Notes: generated by a model not told the origin, from the sequence alone. A DNA stretch of 64,000 nt from CAYREX01 sp964423505 (GCA_964423505.1 CAYREX010000001.1:186001-250000), one strand, 5' to 3'. Shown: positions 8,720 to 17,977, counted from the stretch's first letter. Numbers and translations: made by a program.

Positions 8720-8748
8720 AATATCTTTACCCGCGGATGCACGGACAA
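8720..8748 (-). promoter_or_regulatory. Candidate promoter for the C25 peptidase
   Basis: On the minus strand TTGTCC (8748-8743) and GATATT (8725-8720) are 17 bases apart, with the GTG start 44 bases beyond. The remainder of the 289-base gap 8676-8964 shows no convincing gene. Confidence 0.4.
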
Positions 8749-8964
8749 GACGAGCGCTGCAACACTGCCGACGGGCAGGTGCTCCTCCCGCCCGGAGCCG
8801 GTCTCTTCCCGGCCGGCCGGAGAGACACATCCGCGGATACATTCACCACAGGCACTGCGGAGAGAAACCGATTCTCTCGAACCTCCCCGTGCGGAGCCAT
8901 GGACGGGGGATTCAACACGGGAACGAGCGCGGTGAGCTCCGGTCACACCTGATCGGACCCGCCG

Positions 8965-9606
8965 TCAGCGGAACAGGTAGCGGGGCAGGAACTGGAAGAG
9001 GTCCAGGTGGCGAATGGCGAAGTTCAGGGCAGGGTAGAGTATGCTGGAGATGACGCCAAGCCAGAGCAGGCCGAAGACTATGAAGAGGCCGTAGCGCTCC
9101 AGCTTCATGTAGCTGAGCAGGGCACGCCTGGGGAGGAAGTAGGCTACGATGCGGCTGCCGTCCAGCGGAGGGACCGGGATCAGGTTGAAGACCGCCAGCA
9201 CGATGTTCATGAGCGCCGCCATGGCCAGGCTGTAGACCACCAGCTCCGGAAGCATGCCGCCGACCAGGTGCAGCAGCCCGGTGAGGAGCAGAGCCAGCGT
9301 GAGGTTCGTGGCCGGACCGGTCATGGCCACCCACATCATGTCCCTGCGCGGGTCGCGGAAGTACCTGGGGTCCACCGGGACAGGCTTCGCCCAAGCCAGC
9401 ATGATGGGGCTGCTGGTTATCAGGAAGAGCGCCGGGAGGAGGATCGTCCCGATGGGGTCTATGTGCGGGATGGGGTTGAAGGTGAGCCTGCCGCTGCGGT
9501 ACGCCGTGGGGTCGCCCAGGCGGAGCGCCATGTAGCCGTGGGCTATCTCGTGACAGACCACGCTGAAGAATACCAGGACAATGACGAAGGGGGTCTCCAG
9601 GCCCAA
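8965..9606 (-). CDS. Site-2-type (M50) membrane metallopeptidase
   Basis: A 213-residue intramembrane zinc protease of the short S2P/M50 type without a PDZ domain. HEIAH at residues 19-23 gives two zinc ligands and the catalytic Glu; the third ligand is the Asp of NLIPVPPLDG (141-150). FNPIPHIDPIGT in between is also typical. Four to five hydrophobic helices are visible. The TTG start has GGAGG seven bases upstream and lies 4 bases after the preceding gene, so the two peptidases form a pair. Likely role: cleavage of membrane-embedded substrates; no anti-sigma partner is adjacent. Confidence 0.85.
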   Translation of the reverse strand: MGLETPFVIVLVFFSVVCHEIAHGYMALRLGDPTAYRSGRLTFNPIPHIDPIGTILLPALFLITSSPIMLAWAKPVPVDPRYFRDPRRDMMWVAMTGPATNLTLALLLTGLLHLVGGMLPELVVYSLAMAALMNIVLAVFNLIPVPPLDGSRIVAYFLPRRALLSYMKLERYGLFIVFGLLWLGVISSILYPALNFAIRHLDLFQFLPRYLFR

Positions 9607-9610
9607 GCGG

Positions 9611-10297
9611 CTACCTCCTCCTGCCGGCCATCAGCAGCCATACCATCTGGCCCAGGGCCGCCAGCGCGGCGGCGACGTAGGTGAGCGAGGCCGCCTTCAG
9701 GACCGACCGCACGCCCGACATCTCCTCGGCGGGCACGCTTCCGCTCCGCTCCAGGTAGGAGACGGCCCTGCGGCTTGCGTCGAACTCCACCGGCAGGGTG
9801 ACCAGCTGGAAGAGCAGGGCGCCCCCGTAGAGGGCGGCTCCGATGTAGTAGAGCTCGGTGATGCGGAAGAAGATGCCGCCCAGTATGAGCGGGAAGAGCA
9901 TCTGGGAGCCGAGCTGCGCCACGGGCACCAGCCGGCTTCTGAGACGGAAGGGGCCGTAGGCCATCGCGTCCTGGACCGCGTGGCCGGCCTCGTGGGCCGC
10001 TATACCGATGGCCGATACCGACCTGCCTCCGTAGACACCCTGTGAGAGCCTCAGAACCCCAGACCGGGGGTCGTAGTGGTCGGTGAGCTGCCCGCCGGTC
10101 TGCTCTATCCCGACGTGGGTCAGTCCGTAGCCGTCCAGTATCCTCCGGGCCACGGCGGCGCCGCTGAACCCGCTGGAGGAGGGCACGGTGCTCCACTTGC
10201 GGTAGGTACCGGTGACCCTGGAACGGGCGTACATGCCCAGGAACATCGCCCCTATTATGAGCCAGAAGCCGATGTTGATGTCCGTCAGGTAGAACAT
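9611..10297 (-). CDS. Membrane zinc metallopeptidase, YugP/Zn_peptidase_2 family
   Basis: A 228-residue protein with an N-terminal membrane helix (residues about 8-24), then a cytoplasmic-type metallopeptidase region with HEAGH at 102-106, and two to three C-terminal helices. The length and order match the DUF/YugP-like neutral zinc metallopeptidases. The ATG is preceded by GGAGAGGG. It is transcribed ahead of the M50 peptidase with 4 bases between them, suggesting a shared membrane proteolysis unit. Its substrate is unknown. The 103 bases upstream (10298-10400) contain no recognisable gene or clear promoter. Confidence 0.8.
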   Translation of the reverse strand: MFYLTDINIGFWLIIGAMFLGMYARSRVTGTYRKWSTVPSSSGFSGAAVARRILDGYGLTHVGIEQTGGQLTDHYDPRSGVLRLSQGVYGGRSVSAIGIAAHEAGHAVQDAMAYGPFRLRSRLVPVAQLGSQMLFPLILGGIFFRITELYYIGAALYGGALLFQLVTLPVEFDASRRAVSYLERSGSVPAEEMSGVRSVLKAASLTYVAAALAALGQMVWLLMAGRRR

Positions 10298-10400
10298 GTC
10301 CCTCTCCGTCTTCTCCGCTTCGCCGCAACTGCATGCTCAGGCTGCGGGCCGCATCCCGCAACCGTGAGTATATGCAAGAAAGCGCTCCGGTGTTCCCGGC

Positions 10401-11624
10401 TCAGCCGCTCCACCAGTCCCCGGGGGGGACGAGCCTGTCCGGCTCCTCCGCACGGTGGGCCTCGGCGACCATCCGGTAGTACCTCTCGAACCTGCGGAAC
10501 GCAGTCTCCCAGTCCTTGCCGTCCTCGGCGTAGCGGCGCACCGCCCTCGAGCTCTCCGGGCCGGCCTTTCCCAGCGCAAGCTCCACGGCGTCGGCGAGAG
10601 ACGTCCAGGAGAACGGCTCGAAGCCGGGCATGAGGCCGAGGTCCTCCGCCATATCGCCGCCTGCGCCGCAGGCGGGGAAGACGGTCACGGTGCCCGATGC
10701 CAGCGCCTCCATGGCTGCCAGGCCGAAGGTCTCGTTGTGGCCCAGAGCCAGGTAGACGTCCGTGGAGGCCAGCAGGCGGGCCACCTCGCGCCTGTCGCTC
10801 AGGAAGGGTATCCTCCGGACCTCGGGGTACTCGGAGATGAAGTCCTCGAGGGCGCCTCCCCAGGGGCCGTGCCCGCCGACGGCCAGCACCACCGACCCGG
10901 GATCCCGGAAACGGGGGTACGCCTTCAGGAGGAGGTCTATCCCCTTCTCCGGGTGGTGCCGGGCCATGAACAGGACGAGCCTCCTGCCCCCGGTCGCGCC
11001 CAGGTCGGCCCGCAGCGCCTCCGAGCGCATGCCCGGGTGGAAGAGTCCCGGGTCGACCCCCAGCGGGGCGTGGAAGAGCCTGCGCAGGCCCAGGGCGCGC
11101 AGCTTCCGCAGCATGGAGCGGCTCGCGGCAAAGACGGCGGTCATGCCGCCGTAGACCCTCCCGGCGTGTCGCCAGGCCAGGTCTACCGCCCGGTTCGCCA
11201 CCCGCTGCGGCAGCATGCTCTCCGCAAGCGGCTTCACGTAGACCTCGGGGAAGTTGGCGTGGTAGAAGCCTACCGTCGCGGACGTCACGCTGCCGAAGGC
11301 CTTCCTCACCAGACGTGGCAGGAGGTAGGGGGTGCCTATCTCCACGACTTCTGGGGCGAACCTGTTGAGGAGGGTTGCGATTCCGCCGCTCTCGACTATC
11401 AGGCTGTATCCTCCGGAGCCGGGGATGGGCACGGACCCCACGGTACAGCGGAAGCCGTTCCCCTCCCGCTCCCAGGACGTTGCGCGCCCCGGAACGGCCA
11501 GGATGCTCTGGAAGCCGTCCCGGCGGGAGAAGTGGTCCCTCTTCCGGTGATGGTAGACGCGCATCCCCCCGCCTGTGGGCGAGTAGAAGGTGTTGAGGTC
11601 CAGCAGGCGGAAGGGGCGGCCCAG
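10401..11624 (-). CDS. GT4 glycosyltransferase, probable CTG start
   Basis: A GT-B, family-4 glycosyltransferase of 407 residues. The first ATG is at 11564, but the frame upstream reads LLDLNTFYSPTGGG just before it, the Gly-rich N-terminal loop that these enzymes need. No ATG, GTG or TTG exists between this motif and the upstream stop, so CTG at 11624 is proposed; it lies 1 base after the metG stop (TGAgCTG). The C-terminal half has FMARHHPEKGIDLLLKA, then ETFGLAAMEALASGTV, the donor-binding E-x7-E motif. Probably the last gene of the metK-metG operon and involved in glycan or lipid glycosylation. Confidence 0.8.
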   Translation of the reverse strand: MGRPFRLLDLNTFYSPTGGGMRVYHHRKRDHFSRRDGFQSILAVPGRATSWEREGNGFRCTVGSVPIPGSGGYSLIVESGGIATLLNRFAPEVVEIGTPYLLPRLVRKAFGSVTSATVGFYHANFPEVYVKPLAESMLPQRVANRAVDLAWRHAGRVYGGMTAVFAASRSMLRKLRALGLRRLFHAPLGVDPGLFHPGMRSEALRADLGATGGRRLVLFMARHHPEKGIDLLLKAYPRFRDPGSVVLAVGGHGPWGGALEDFISEYPEVRRIPFLSDRREVARLLASTDVYLALGHNETFGLAAMEALASGTVTVFPACGAGGDMAEDLGLMPGFEPFSWTSLADAVELALGKAGPESSRAVRRYAEDGKDWETAFRRFERYYRMVAEAHRAEEPDRLVPPGDWWSG

Positions 11625-11625
11625 C

Positions 11626-13653
11626 TCAGCGCACCCTGTCGCCCGGAGCCGCGGACTCGTCGGGGGAGACCAGGAAGACCCCCTCCCCCCCGTCGGAGGC
11701 CAGGAGCATGCCCCGGCTCTCCACGCCTCGTATGGTGGCGGGCTCGAGGTTGGCCACCACGACCACCTTCCTTCCCTCCAGCGCCGCGGGGTCGGGATAC
11801 CATGGCCTTATGCCGGCGACTATCTGCCGCCTGTGATCGCCCATGTCCACGCTGATGAGGTAGAGCCTGTCGGCCCCGGAGACCGCCTCCGCGGTCAGTA
11901 CTCGACCGACCCTCAGCTCCACCTTCATGAACTCGTCTATGGAGACGGCCCCGCCGGTCTCTCCGGCCTCCCCCGACCCGGCCTCCGGCTCCCTCTCCGG
12001 CTCCGGCTCCTCCGGGAGGAAGACCTTTTCGAAGCCCTTCTTCAGCTTGGCGAGGAGAATCTCCGGCTCGCCCAGCTCCGAGCCGGGCTCCAGGTTGCAC
12101 CTGCCCGCCTCGCTCCAGGGAACCTCCTCCCTGCCCAGCATCTTCGCCGTCCGCTCGCAGGTGAAGGGGACGTAGGGGGAGAGGAGTATTCTCAGGGTGT
12201 CGGCCAGCTGAAGGCAGTAGTAGAGGGTCCTGGCGCACTCCTGCGGGTCGGACTCCGCCGTCTTCCACGGCTGCGCCGAATCGAAGAAGCGGTTGCCCGC
12301 CCTGGCCAGGTCCATGGCCTCGGCGCAGGCGGCCTTCAGCCTGAAGGAGCGTATGAGCTTCTCCATGCCGTCCCTGACCTCCCCCCCCCGCTCCAGGAGC
12401 GCGGCCCCCTCGCCACCCCTCTCGCCCGGGTCGGGCACGCTTCCGTCGAAGAAGCGGTGGGTGAACTTCACCGTCCTGTTCACGAAGTTGCCGAAGACGT
12501 CGGCCAGCTCGTTGTTGCGGACCCTGAAGTCGTCCCAGCTGAAGTCGGTGTCCCGGTTCTCCGGGGCGTTCACCGCCAGGGCGTACCTCATCGGGTCCGG
12601 GTCCAGGTGCTGCAGGTAGTCGCCCATCCATATGGCGGTGCCCCTGCTGGTGGAGAACTTGGCGCCGCTGATGTTCAGGTACTCGTTGGCCGGGACGTTC
12701 CAGGGGAGCACGTAGCCGCCGAGGGCCTGCAGTATGACCGGCTCGATGACGGCGTGGAAGACTATGTTGTCCTTCCCGATGAAGTGGACGAGCCTTGTCT
12801 CCGGGTCCTTCCAGTAGCGCTCCCAGCCGGAGGGCTCCCCCCTCTCCTCGAAGAGCTCCCGGGTGCTGCTGACGTAGCCGAGCAGCGCCTCGAACCAGAC
12901 GTATAGGACCTTGCCCTCCGCCTCGGGCAGCGGCACGGGTACGCCCCAGTCCAGGTCCCTGGTTATGGCCCTCTCCCGTAGGCCCTCGTCGAGCCACCCG
13001 CGGCAGTAGTTCAGGACGTTGGACTTCCAGCCCTCCCTTGAGCCGAGCCATCCCTCCAGCCACTCCTGGAAGGCGTCCAGTCGGAGGAACCAGTGGCTGG
13101 TCTCCCTCGGCTCCGGAGCGCCGCCGCAGAGGGCGCAGGCCGGGCTGACCAGGTCTCGGGCGTCCAGCCAGCTGCCGCAGTCCTCGCACTGGTCCCCCCG
13201 GGCGCCCTCGGACTCGCAGCGGGGGCAGGTGCCCAGGACGTACCTGTCCGGCAGGAAGCGGGAGCAGCTCGGGCAGTGGTACTGGCTCATCGGCCGCTCG
13301 ACTATGTGCCCCTTCGACAGGAGGTCCAGGAAGACGGACTGCGCCAGCTCGTAGTGGGCCGGCATCTCCGTCCGGGAGAAGTTGTCGAAGGATATGCCGA
13401 AGCGCCGGAAGTCCTCGCATATCACCTTGTGGTAACGGTCGACGACGTCCCGGGGGCTCATGCCCATGCGCTCGGCGGTGATGGTTATGGGGACGCCGTG
13501 CTCGTCGGTGCCGCAGACGTAGACGACGTCCTCTCCGGCCATCCTGAGGAACCTCACGTAGATGTCCGCCGGGAGGTAGGCACCGGCCAGGTGCCCGAGG
13601 TGCAGCGGTCCGTTGGCGTAGGGAAGGGCGCTGGTAACTAGGTATCTGGGCAT
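11626..13653 (-). CDS. metG: Methionyl-tRNA synthetase with C-terminal tRNA-binding domain
   Basis: A class I aminoacyl-tRNA synthetase of 675 residues that charges tRNA-Met. HLGH at residues 18-21 is the HIGH motif; the KMSKS loop is KFSTS (about residue 332), as in many MetRS. A four-cysteine-pair zinc insertion follows residue 125 (CPSC, CPRC, CEDC, CALC). Residues about 575-675 are an OB-fold EMAP/Trbp111-like tRNA-binding domain (EFMKVELRVGRV ... GRKVVVVANLEPATIRG). The start is the ATG giving MPRYLVTSALPYANG; the longer upstream frame is an extension into ricT. The holB-ricT-metG order is shared with Firmicutes. Confidence 0.96.
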   Translation of the reverse strand: MPRYLVTSALPYANGPLHLGHLAGAYLPADIYVRFLRMAGEDVVYVCGTDEHGVPITITAERMGMSPRDVVDRYHKVICEDFRRFGISFDNFSRTEMPAHYELAQSVFLDLLSKGHIVERPMSQYHCPSCSRFLPDRYVLGTCPRCESEGARGDQCEDCGSWLDARDLVSPACALCGGAPEPRETSHWFLRLDAFQEWLEGWLGSREGWKSNVLNYCRGWLDEGLRERAITRDLDWGVPVPLPEAEGKVLYVWFEALLGYVSSTRELFEERGEPSGWERYWKDPETRLVHFIGKDNIVFHAVIEPVILQALGGYVLPWNVPANEYLNISGAKFSTSRGTAIWMGDYLQHLDPDPMRYALAVNAPENRDTDFSWDDFRVRNNELADVFGNFVNRTVKFTHRFFDGSVPDPGERGGEGAALLERGGEVRDGMEKLIRSFRLKAACAEAMDLARAGNRFFDSAQPWKTAESDPQECARTLYYCLQLADTLRILLSPYVPFTCERTAKMLGREEVPWSEAGRCNLEPGSELGEPEILLAKLKKGFEKVFLPEEPEPEREPEAGSGEAGETGGAVSIDEFMKVELRVGRVLTAEAVSGADRLYLISVDMGDHRRQIVAGIRPWYPDPAALEGRKVVVVANLEPATIRGVESRGMLLASDGGEGVFLVSPDESAAPGDRVR

Positions 13654-13658
13654 CTCAA

Positions 13659-14573
13659 TCACTCCGAACCGGGACCGTCGCCGGGGCCGTGCCGCCCCGG
13701 TCTCCGCCCACCTTCGCCGTCCCTGAGCGGCCGGCGTTTCCTCTGGTACTTCCGCACGTCCATGCATCTCTGCTCGCCGTCCTCCAGGAGGACGGTCACG
13801 GTCTCCCCGAAGAAGTCCGTGGCCACCACCTCGGCGGCTCTCTTTCCTATGCGGACCCTGGTTCCGACGTCCGGATAGGTCTTCGCGGCCTCCCTGTACA
13901 GCGGCGCCTCGTACTCCAGGCAGCACATGAGCCTGCTGCAGACTCCGGAGACCTTGGTCGGGTTGGGGCTCAGGTTCTGCTCGCGGACCGTCTTCAGGGT
14001 CACCGACTTGAACTGGCTGAGGTAGGAGGAGCAGCAGAGCCTCCTGCCGCATATCCCGACCCCGTCCTTCTTCCGGGCATCGTCCCTGACCCCTATCTGC
14101 CTCATCTCTATCCTGGCATGGAACCTGCTGGCCAGGTCACGCACCAGCCCCCTGAAGTCCGCCCTCCTGTCGGCGGTGAAGTATATCCTTATCTTCCGCC
14201 GGTCCAGCTGCGCCTCGCAGGCGGTCAGGCGCATCTCCAGCTTGCGGGTGGCTATCCGCTCGGCGCAGAATGCCAGCACCTTCTCCTCGAAAGCCCTGTT
14301 CTCTTCGTACCTTCGGAGGTCCTCCGGGCCGGCCACCCTCTCCAGCGTACCGGATATGGAGGGCACCTGCTCGTCCGGAGGCATCTTGCCGACCACCCGG
14401 CCCATGTCCTCGCCCCTGTCGACGGAGACGACGACCATGTCCCCCATGGTCACCGGCTCGCCGGTCCTGTTGGCGAAGACTTCCAGCCGCCTTGCGCTGA
14501 AGAGGAGCCTGAAGAGCTCCGTGGCCCCCCTGCGGAGCTCGAAGCCCCTGCCGCCATCGTCGCGCCTGCTCAT
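13659..14573 (-). CDS. ricT: PSP1-domain protein (RicT/YaaT-like)
   Basis: A 304-residue protein whose centre (about residues 90-235) is a PSP1 C-terminal domain: KIRIYFTADRRADFRGLVRDL, ARIEMRQIGVRDDA, GGxCGRxLCC-like GICGRRLCCSSYL, and a second Cys cluster CSRLMCCLEYE. In Bacillus RicT these cysteines belong to a complex that binds iron-sulfur clusters and affects RNA processing. The C-terminal 40 residues are basic and low-complexity. The ATG overlaps the holB stop (ATGA), and metG starts 5 bases after this gene. The same neighbours occur in Firmicutes, supporting the call. Confidence 0.88.
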   Translation of the reverse strand: MSRRDDGGRGFELRRGATELFRLLFSARRLEVFANRTGEPVTMGDMVVVSVDRGEDMGRVVGKMPPDEQVPSISGTLERVAGPEDLRRYEENRAFEEKVLAFCAERIATRKLEMRLTACEAQLDRRKIRIYFTADRRADFRGLVRDLASRFHARIEMRQIGVRDDARKKDGVGICGRRLCCSSYLSQFKSVTLKTVREQNLSPNPTKVSGVCSRLMCCLEYEAPLYREAAKTYPDVGTRVRIGKRAAEVVATDFFGETVTVLLEDGEQRCMDVRKYQRKRRPLRDGEGGRRPGRHGPGDGPGSE

Positions 14574-15664
14574 CGTTTCGCGTCTCCTCCGCCACCGCGC
14601 ACCGCGCTCCAGACCGAGAGCAGGGCGGAGGAGATGGCCATCCCCGACATCACGTTCGCCTCGAGCATCCTCTCCGCCTCGGCGAGCGGGCCGGCGGGTG
14701 CCGAGGGTACGCCGCCGCGGAAGACCTCGGGCACGCACTCCAGGTCCTCCGGGAGGTGCGCCGTGGGCCCCAGGCCCCAGGCTCCCCTGGCAAGGTCGTG
14801 CATAAGCGACCTCAGCTCACGCATGAGGAGGATGCAGCCGGTCCTGCCCAGCTTCCTCGACCGGGAGGCCGCAATGCCCAGGACGTCCGAGACGCTGGCG
14901 CATACGGAGAGCTCCCGAAGGAGCTCGAGGGCCGGCGAGTCCGCCGCCCCGCCCTCCTGGAGCATTCGCAGGGCAAGGCCCGGCCGGCCGTCTGCGGTGA
15001 CGGCTGCGCGGAGAGCCTCCGCCCCGGTAGCGCCGGTCCTCTCGGAGACTATCGCGGCCACCTCGCCGGCGGGGAGACGCCTGAACCTGACGAGGTGCGC
15101 TCTGGAGCGGATGGTGGGCAGCAGGCTGGACCAGCTCTCGGTGACAAGCACCAGGAGCGTGTCGTCGGGCGGCTCCTCCAGGGTCTTCAGCAGGGCGTTG
15201 GCCGCCTCCCGCCTCATCCTCTCCGCCCCGAGCACTATCTCGACGTGTCCACGGCCCTCGTAGGACCTCCTCGAGAGCCTCGTCTCCATCTCCCTTATCT
15301 GGTCTATCCTGATCGAGGCGCTCCCCTGCATCGCCAGCGGAGAGAAGCCGTCCTCGAGCCTCGCCGCCACGAGGGCCGCCAGCTCCTCCGGGGATGCCCC
15401 GGCGGTCATGGGGACGGTCAGCCTGACGTCCGGGTGGGAGAAGGAGAATATCCTGAGGCAGTCCCGGCACTCGCCGCAGTAGCCGCTCCCGGCTTCCTCC
15501 TCTCCGCAGACAACCGCTGCCGCCAGCTCCAGCGCGGCCGTGAGCCGGCCGGAGCCGGAGGGGCCCGCGAAGAGATAGGCGTGACCGAGCCTGCCTGCGG
15601 CCAGGGCCCTCTCCAGCAGCTCCAGCGACCTCTCCTGTCCCGAAAGCCTCTCGAAGACCGGCAT
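14570..15664 (-). CDS. holB: DNA polymerase III delta' subunit
   Basis: A 364-residue clamp-loader subunit. The N-terminal AAA+ domain has LSGQERSLELLERAL, a Walker-A-like GPSGSGR (residues about 34-40, with Arg where Lys is usual, as in many delta' proteins), a four-Cys zinc module (CGEEE ... CGECRDC), and NALLKTLEEPPDDTLLVLVTE (sensor/SRC-like region). It loads the sliding clamp as part of the replicative polymerase. The AGGAG lies directly against the ATG, an unusually short spacing, and only 3 bases separate it from the EnvC-like gene; coupling is likely. Confidence 0.92.
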   Translation of the reverse strand: MPVFERLSGQERSLELLERALAAGRLGHAYLFAGPSGSGRLTAALELAAAVVCGEEEAGSGYCGECRDCLRIFSFSHPDVRLTVPMTAGASPEELAALVAARLEDGFSPLAMQGSASIRIDQIREMETRLSRRSYEGRGHVEIVLGAERMRREAANALLKTLEEPPDDTLLVLVTESWSSLLPTIRSRAHLVRFRRLPAGEVAAIVSERTGATGAEALRAAVTADGRPGLALRMLQEGGAADSPALELLRELSVCASVSDVLGIAASRSRKLGRTGCILLMRELRSLMHDLARGAWGLGPTAHLPEDLECVPEVFRGGVPSAPAGPLAEAERMLEANVMSGMAISSALLSVWSAVRGGGGDAKR

Positions 15665-15667
15665 CTC

Positions 15668-16792
15668 CTACTCCAGGTAGCTGAGCGGGTCCACCGGGGT
15701 GCCCCCCTGGCGGACCTCGAGGTAGTACCCCGGCCGGCCGTCCGGCAGCGGCCCGGCCGACCCGAGCCTCTGTCCGGCGTCCACCTCGTCCCCGGTGGAG
15801 ACGGAGAGGCCGGCCAGGTGTCCGTACGTCGTATAATAACCGTCGCGGTGGTCCAGTATCACCATCGGCCCCATGTCCATGAACTCCCGGGCGTAGAGCA
15901 CCGTCCCCGCGCCGCAGGAGAGCACGTCCGCTCCGGGAGCCGTGGCCACCGTGACTCCGTCGCTTGCGATCTCGGTGCCGTAGACCGGATTCACCTGCGG
16001 CCCGAAGGTGCCCACGACCTGCCCGTCGGCCGGCCAGGGCACGGAGCCGCGGTTGACCTCCAGCCAGCTCTCGTCGGACGGCTCAACGAAGTCCGCCCCC
16101 TGAGAGGCGGCGACCGTCTGGCTGAGCTGCGTCACGAACTCCGACCTGCTCTGCCTCCTCGCCTCCAGGGCGTCCAGGGACTCTGCGGCCGCGGCGATGC
16201 TGTCCTCCAGCTGGGAGAGCATCTGGGCCTGCCTGACCTCCTCCTCCATTATGCTCTCCTGCAGGTCATCCATCTGGTCCCGGAGCTCCTGGATGTCCAG
16301 CAGCAGGGTCTCCAGCGAGTCCCGGCAGGTGGAGAGGGAGTCCCTGCTGAGGGAGAGCATGAAGACCTCTGAGGCGGCCCTGGAGGCCAGGTAGTCCATG
16401 TACGCCTGCCTCCGCATCATCCTCCTGAACCCGCCCTCGACGAAGAACAGGCCGGCCCCTCCCAGGTTCCTGTGCGCGTAGACGTAGGTCAGGTAGGAGG
16501 AGAGGCTCTCCACGAGGGCATCCCTGGTGGAGTCGGTCCCGGAGAAGCTCTCCGAGACCGAGGAGAGCTGCTGCAGCACCATGGCCTCCTCAACCGCCAG
16601 CCCGTTGTAGTACTCCCTGGCGGCGTCCAGGTGGTCGCGTACGGCGTCCAGCACCTCGGCCACTGCCGCCTCCTGCTCCTCGAGCTCCTCCAGGTGCAGC
16701 TGGGCGTCCTGGAGCCTTGCGTCCAGGCTGTCCAGCGGGACCGAAGCGGTCAGGGAGAGCAGCAGCAGCGGGAGGGGGACCACCTCAGGCAC
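15668..16792 (-). CDS. EnvC-like coiled-coil LytM protein (murein hydrolase activator)
   Basis: A 374-residue exported protein starting at GTG. A short hydrophobic leader is followed by two coiled-coil stretches (residues about 20-75 and 140-215), then a C-terminal M23/LytM domain (about 255-374). Zinc ligands are degraded: the usual first His site reads ASDGVTVA and the final H-x-H is replaced by YLEVRQGG, while TTYGHL keeps one His. As in EnvC/NlpD, this suggests an amidase activator at division rather than an active endopeptidase. It sits inside the metK-holB-metG operon, 27 bases after metK. Confidence 0.8.
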   Translation of the reverse strand: MPEVVPLPLLLLSLTASVPLDSLDARLQDAQLHLEELEEQEAAVAEVLDAVRDHLDAAREYYNGLAVEEAMVLQQLSSVSESFSGTDSTRDALVESLSSYLTYVYAHRNLGGAGLFFVEGGFRRMMRRQAYMDYLASRAASEVFMLSLSRDSLSTCRDSLETLLLDIQELRDQMDDLQESIMEEEVRQAQMLSQLEDSIAAAAESLDALEARRQSRSEFVTQLSQTVAASQGADFVEPSDESWLEVNRGSVPWPADGQVVGTFGPQVNPVYGTEIASDGVTVATAPGADVLSCGAGTVLYAREFMDMGPMVILDHRDGYYTTYGHLAGLSVSTGDEVDAGQRLGSAGPLPDGRPGYYLEVRQGGTPVDPLSYLE

Positions 16793-16819
16793 CCCCGTCC
16801 CGCAAGGCGGTGGTTACTG

Positions 16820-17977
16820 TCAGAGCAGCCTCGAGGCGAGCTCCTCGGCCCTGTCCGTCCTCTCCCAGGAGAAGGCGCCGCTCGGCTCCGGGGCCCTTCC
16901 GAAATGACCGAAGGCGGCGGTGCTCAGGAAGACCGGACGTCTGAGCCCGAGGTACTCGATTATCTCGTAAGGCTTGAGGGGGAAGGTCTCCCTTATCGCC
17001 TTCTCGATGAGATCGGTGTCCGATACCCTGGAAGTGCCGGAGGTCTCGACCATGACGGAGACCGGGTCCGCCTTGCCGATGGCGTAGGCCAGCTGGATCT
17101 CGCATCTCTCCGCGATGCCCGCGGCGACAAGGTTCTTGGCTATGTGCCTGGCCATGTAGGCGGCGGACCTGTCCACCTTGGTGGCGTCCTTACCGGAGAA
17201 GGCGCCGCCTCCGTGCCTCCCGCTGCCGCCGTAGGTGTCGACGATTATCTTCCTGCCGGTCAGGCCGGTATCGCTGTGGGGCCCGCCTATCGCGAAGCGG
17301 CCGGAGGGGTTGAACAGCAGCTTGCCGCTCCAGTCGAGCCGGGGGCTGCAGCCCTCCAGGACCGGCCCTATGACTTCCCTCCGGATGTCCTGCTCCATCT
17401 CATCCATGTCGCCGTCGGGAGCATGATGGATGGACAGCAGTATCTCGTCCACCGACACCGGGCGGAAGCCCTCGTACCGGACGGTCACCTGGCTCTTGGC
17501 GTCCGGCCTTGCCCAGGCCAGCGTCCCGGCGCGCCTGACCTCGCGGAGCTTCTCCAGCAGCCTGTGCGCCAGCTGTATCGGGTAGGGCATCATCGCCTCG
17601 GTCTCGTTGCAGGCGAAGCCGAACATCAGCCCCTGGTCTCCGGCGCCGTGCTGGTCGGAGACGCCGTGGTCTATGTCCGGAGACTGGGAGTGCACCCTGA
17701 TGCGGTAGGTGTTCTCCCCGTGATGGAAGCCGAGGTCGGGCACGTCGTACCCGATGGACCTTATGGTCTCCCGTGCCACCTGCTCGTAGTCGACCTTCGT
17801 GTGGCTCTTCACCTCGCCGGCTATGAGACAGAAGTTGGTGGTGACCAGGGTCTCGCAGGCCACGTGGGCCTCCGGGTCGTGAGCTAGGTGGGCGTCCAGT
17901 ATCGCATCGGAGACCTGGTCGCAGATCTTGTCGGGGTGTCCCTCGGACACCGATTCGCTGGTGAACATACGCCCCAT
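16820..17977 (-). CDS. metK: S-adenosylmethionine synthetase
   Basis: A 385-residue enzyme that makes SAM from methionine and ATP in the cytosol. The chosen ATG gives MGRMFTSESVSEGHPDK, the family N-terminus with the ATP-binding His; AAGGTG lies 9 bases upstream. GAGDQGLMFGFA and GGGAFSGKDATKVDRSAAY are the two ADOMET signatures. It is the first gene of a probable metK-envC-holB-ricT-metG operon. The 5' leader contains a terminator-like hairpin (18018-18039) 41 bases upstream of the start, suggesting control by attenuation. Confidence 0.97.
   Translation of the reverse strand: MGRMFTSESVSEGHPDKICDQVSDAILDAHLAHDPEAHVACETLVTTNFCLIAGEVKSHTKVDYEQVARETIRSIGYDVPDLGFHHGENTYRIRVHSQSPDIDHGVSDQHGAGDQGLMFGFACNETEAMMPYPIQLAHRLLEKLREVRRAGTLAWARPDAKSQVTVRYEGFRPVSVDEILLSIHHAPDGDMDEMEQDIRREVIGPVLEGCSPRLDWSGKLLFNPSGRFAIGGPHSDTGLTGRKIIVDTYGGSGRHGGGAFSGKDATKVDRSAAYMARHIAKNLVAAGIAERCEIQLAYAIGKADPVSVMVETSGTSRVSDTDLIEKAIRETFPLKPYEIIEYLGLRRPVFLSTAAFGHFGRAPEPSGAFSWERTDRAEELASRLL

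Noticed and set aside
8662..8952. Small plus-strand frame in the gap before the M50 gene
   Set aside because: No hydrophobic or domain pattern, no ribosome site, and it covers the C25 promoter.
11399..13420. Long minus-strand frame with Arg/Gly/Pro-rich sequence
   Set aside because: A shadow frame of metG caused by high GC; composition is not protein-like.
13654..14052. N-terminal extension of metG
   Set aside because: It lies in the ricT gene; MPRYLVTSALPYANG is the true beginning of MetRS.
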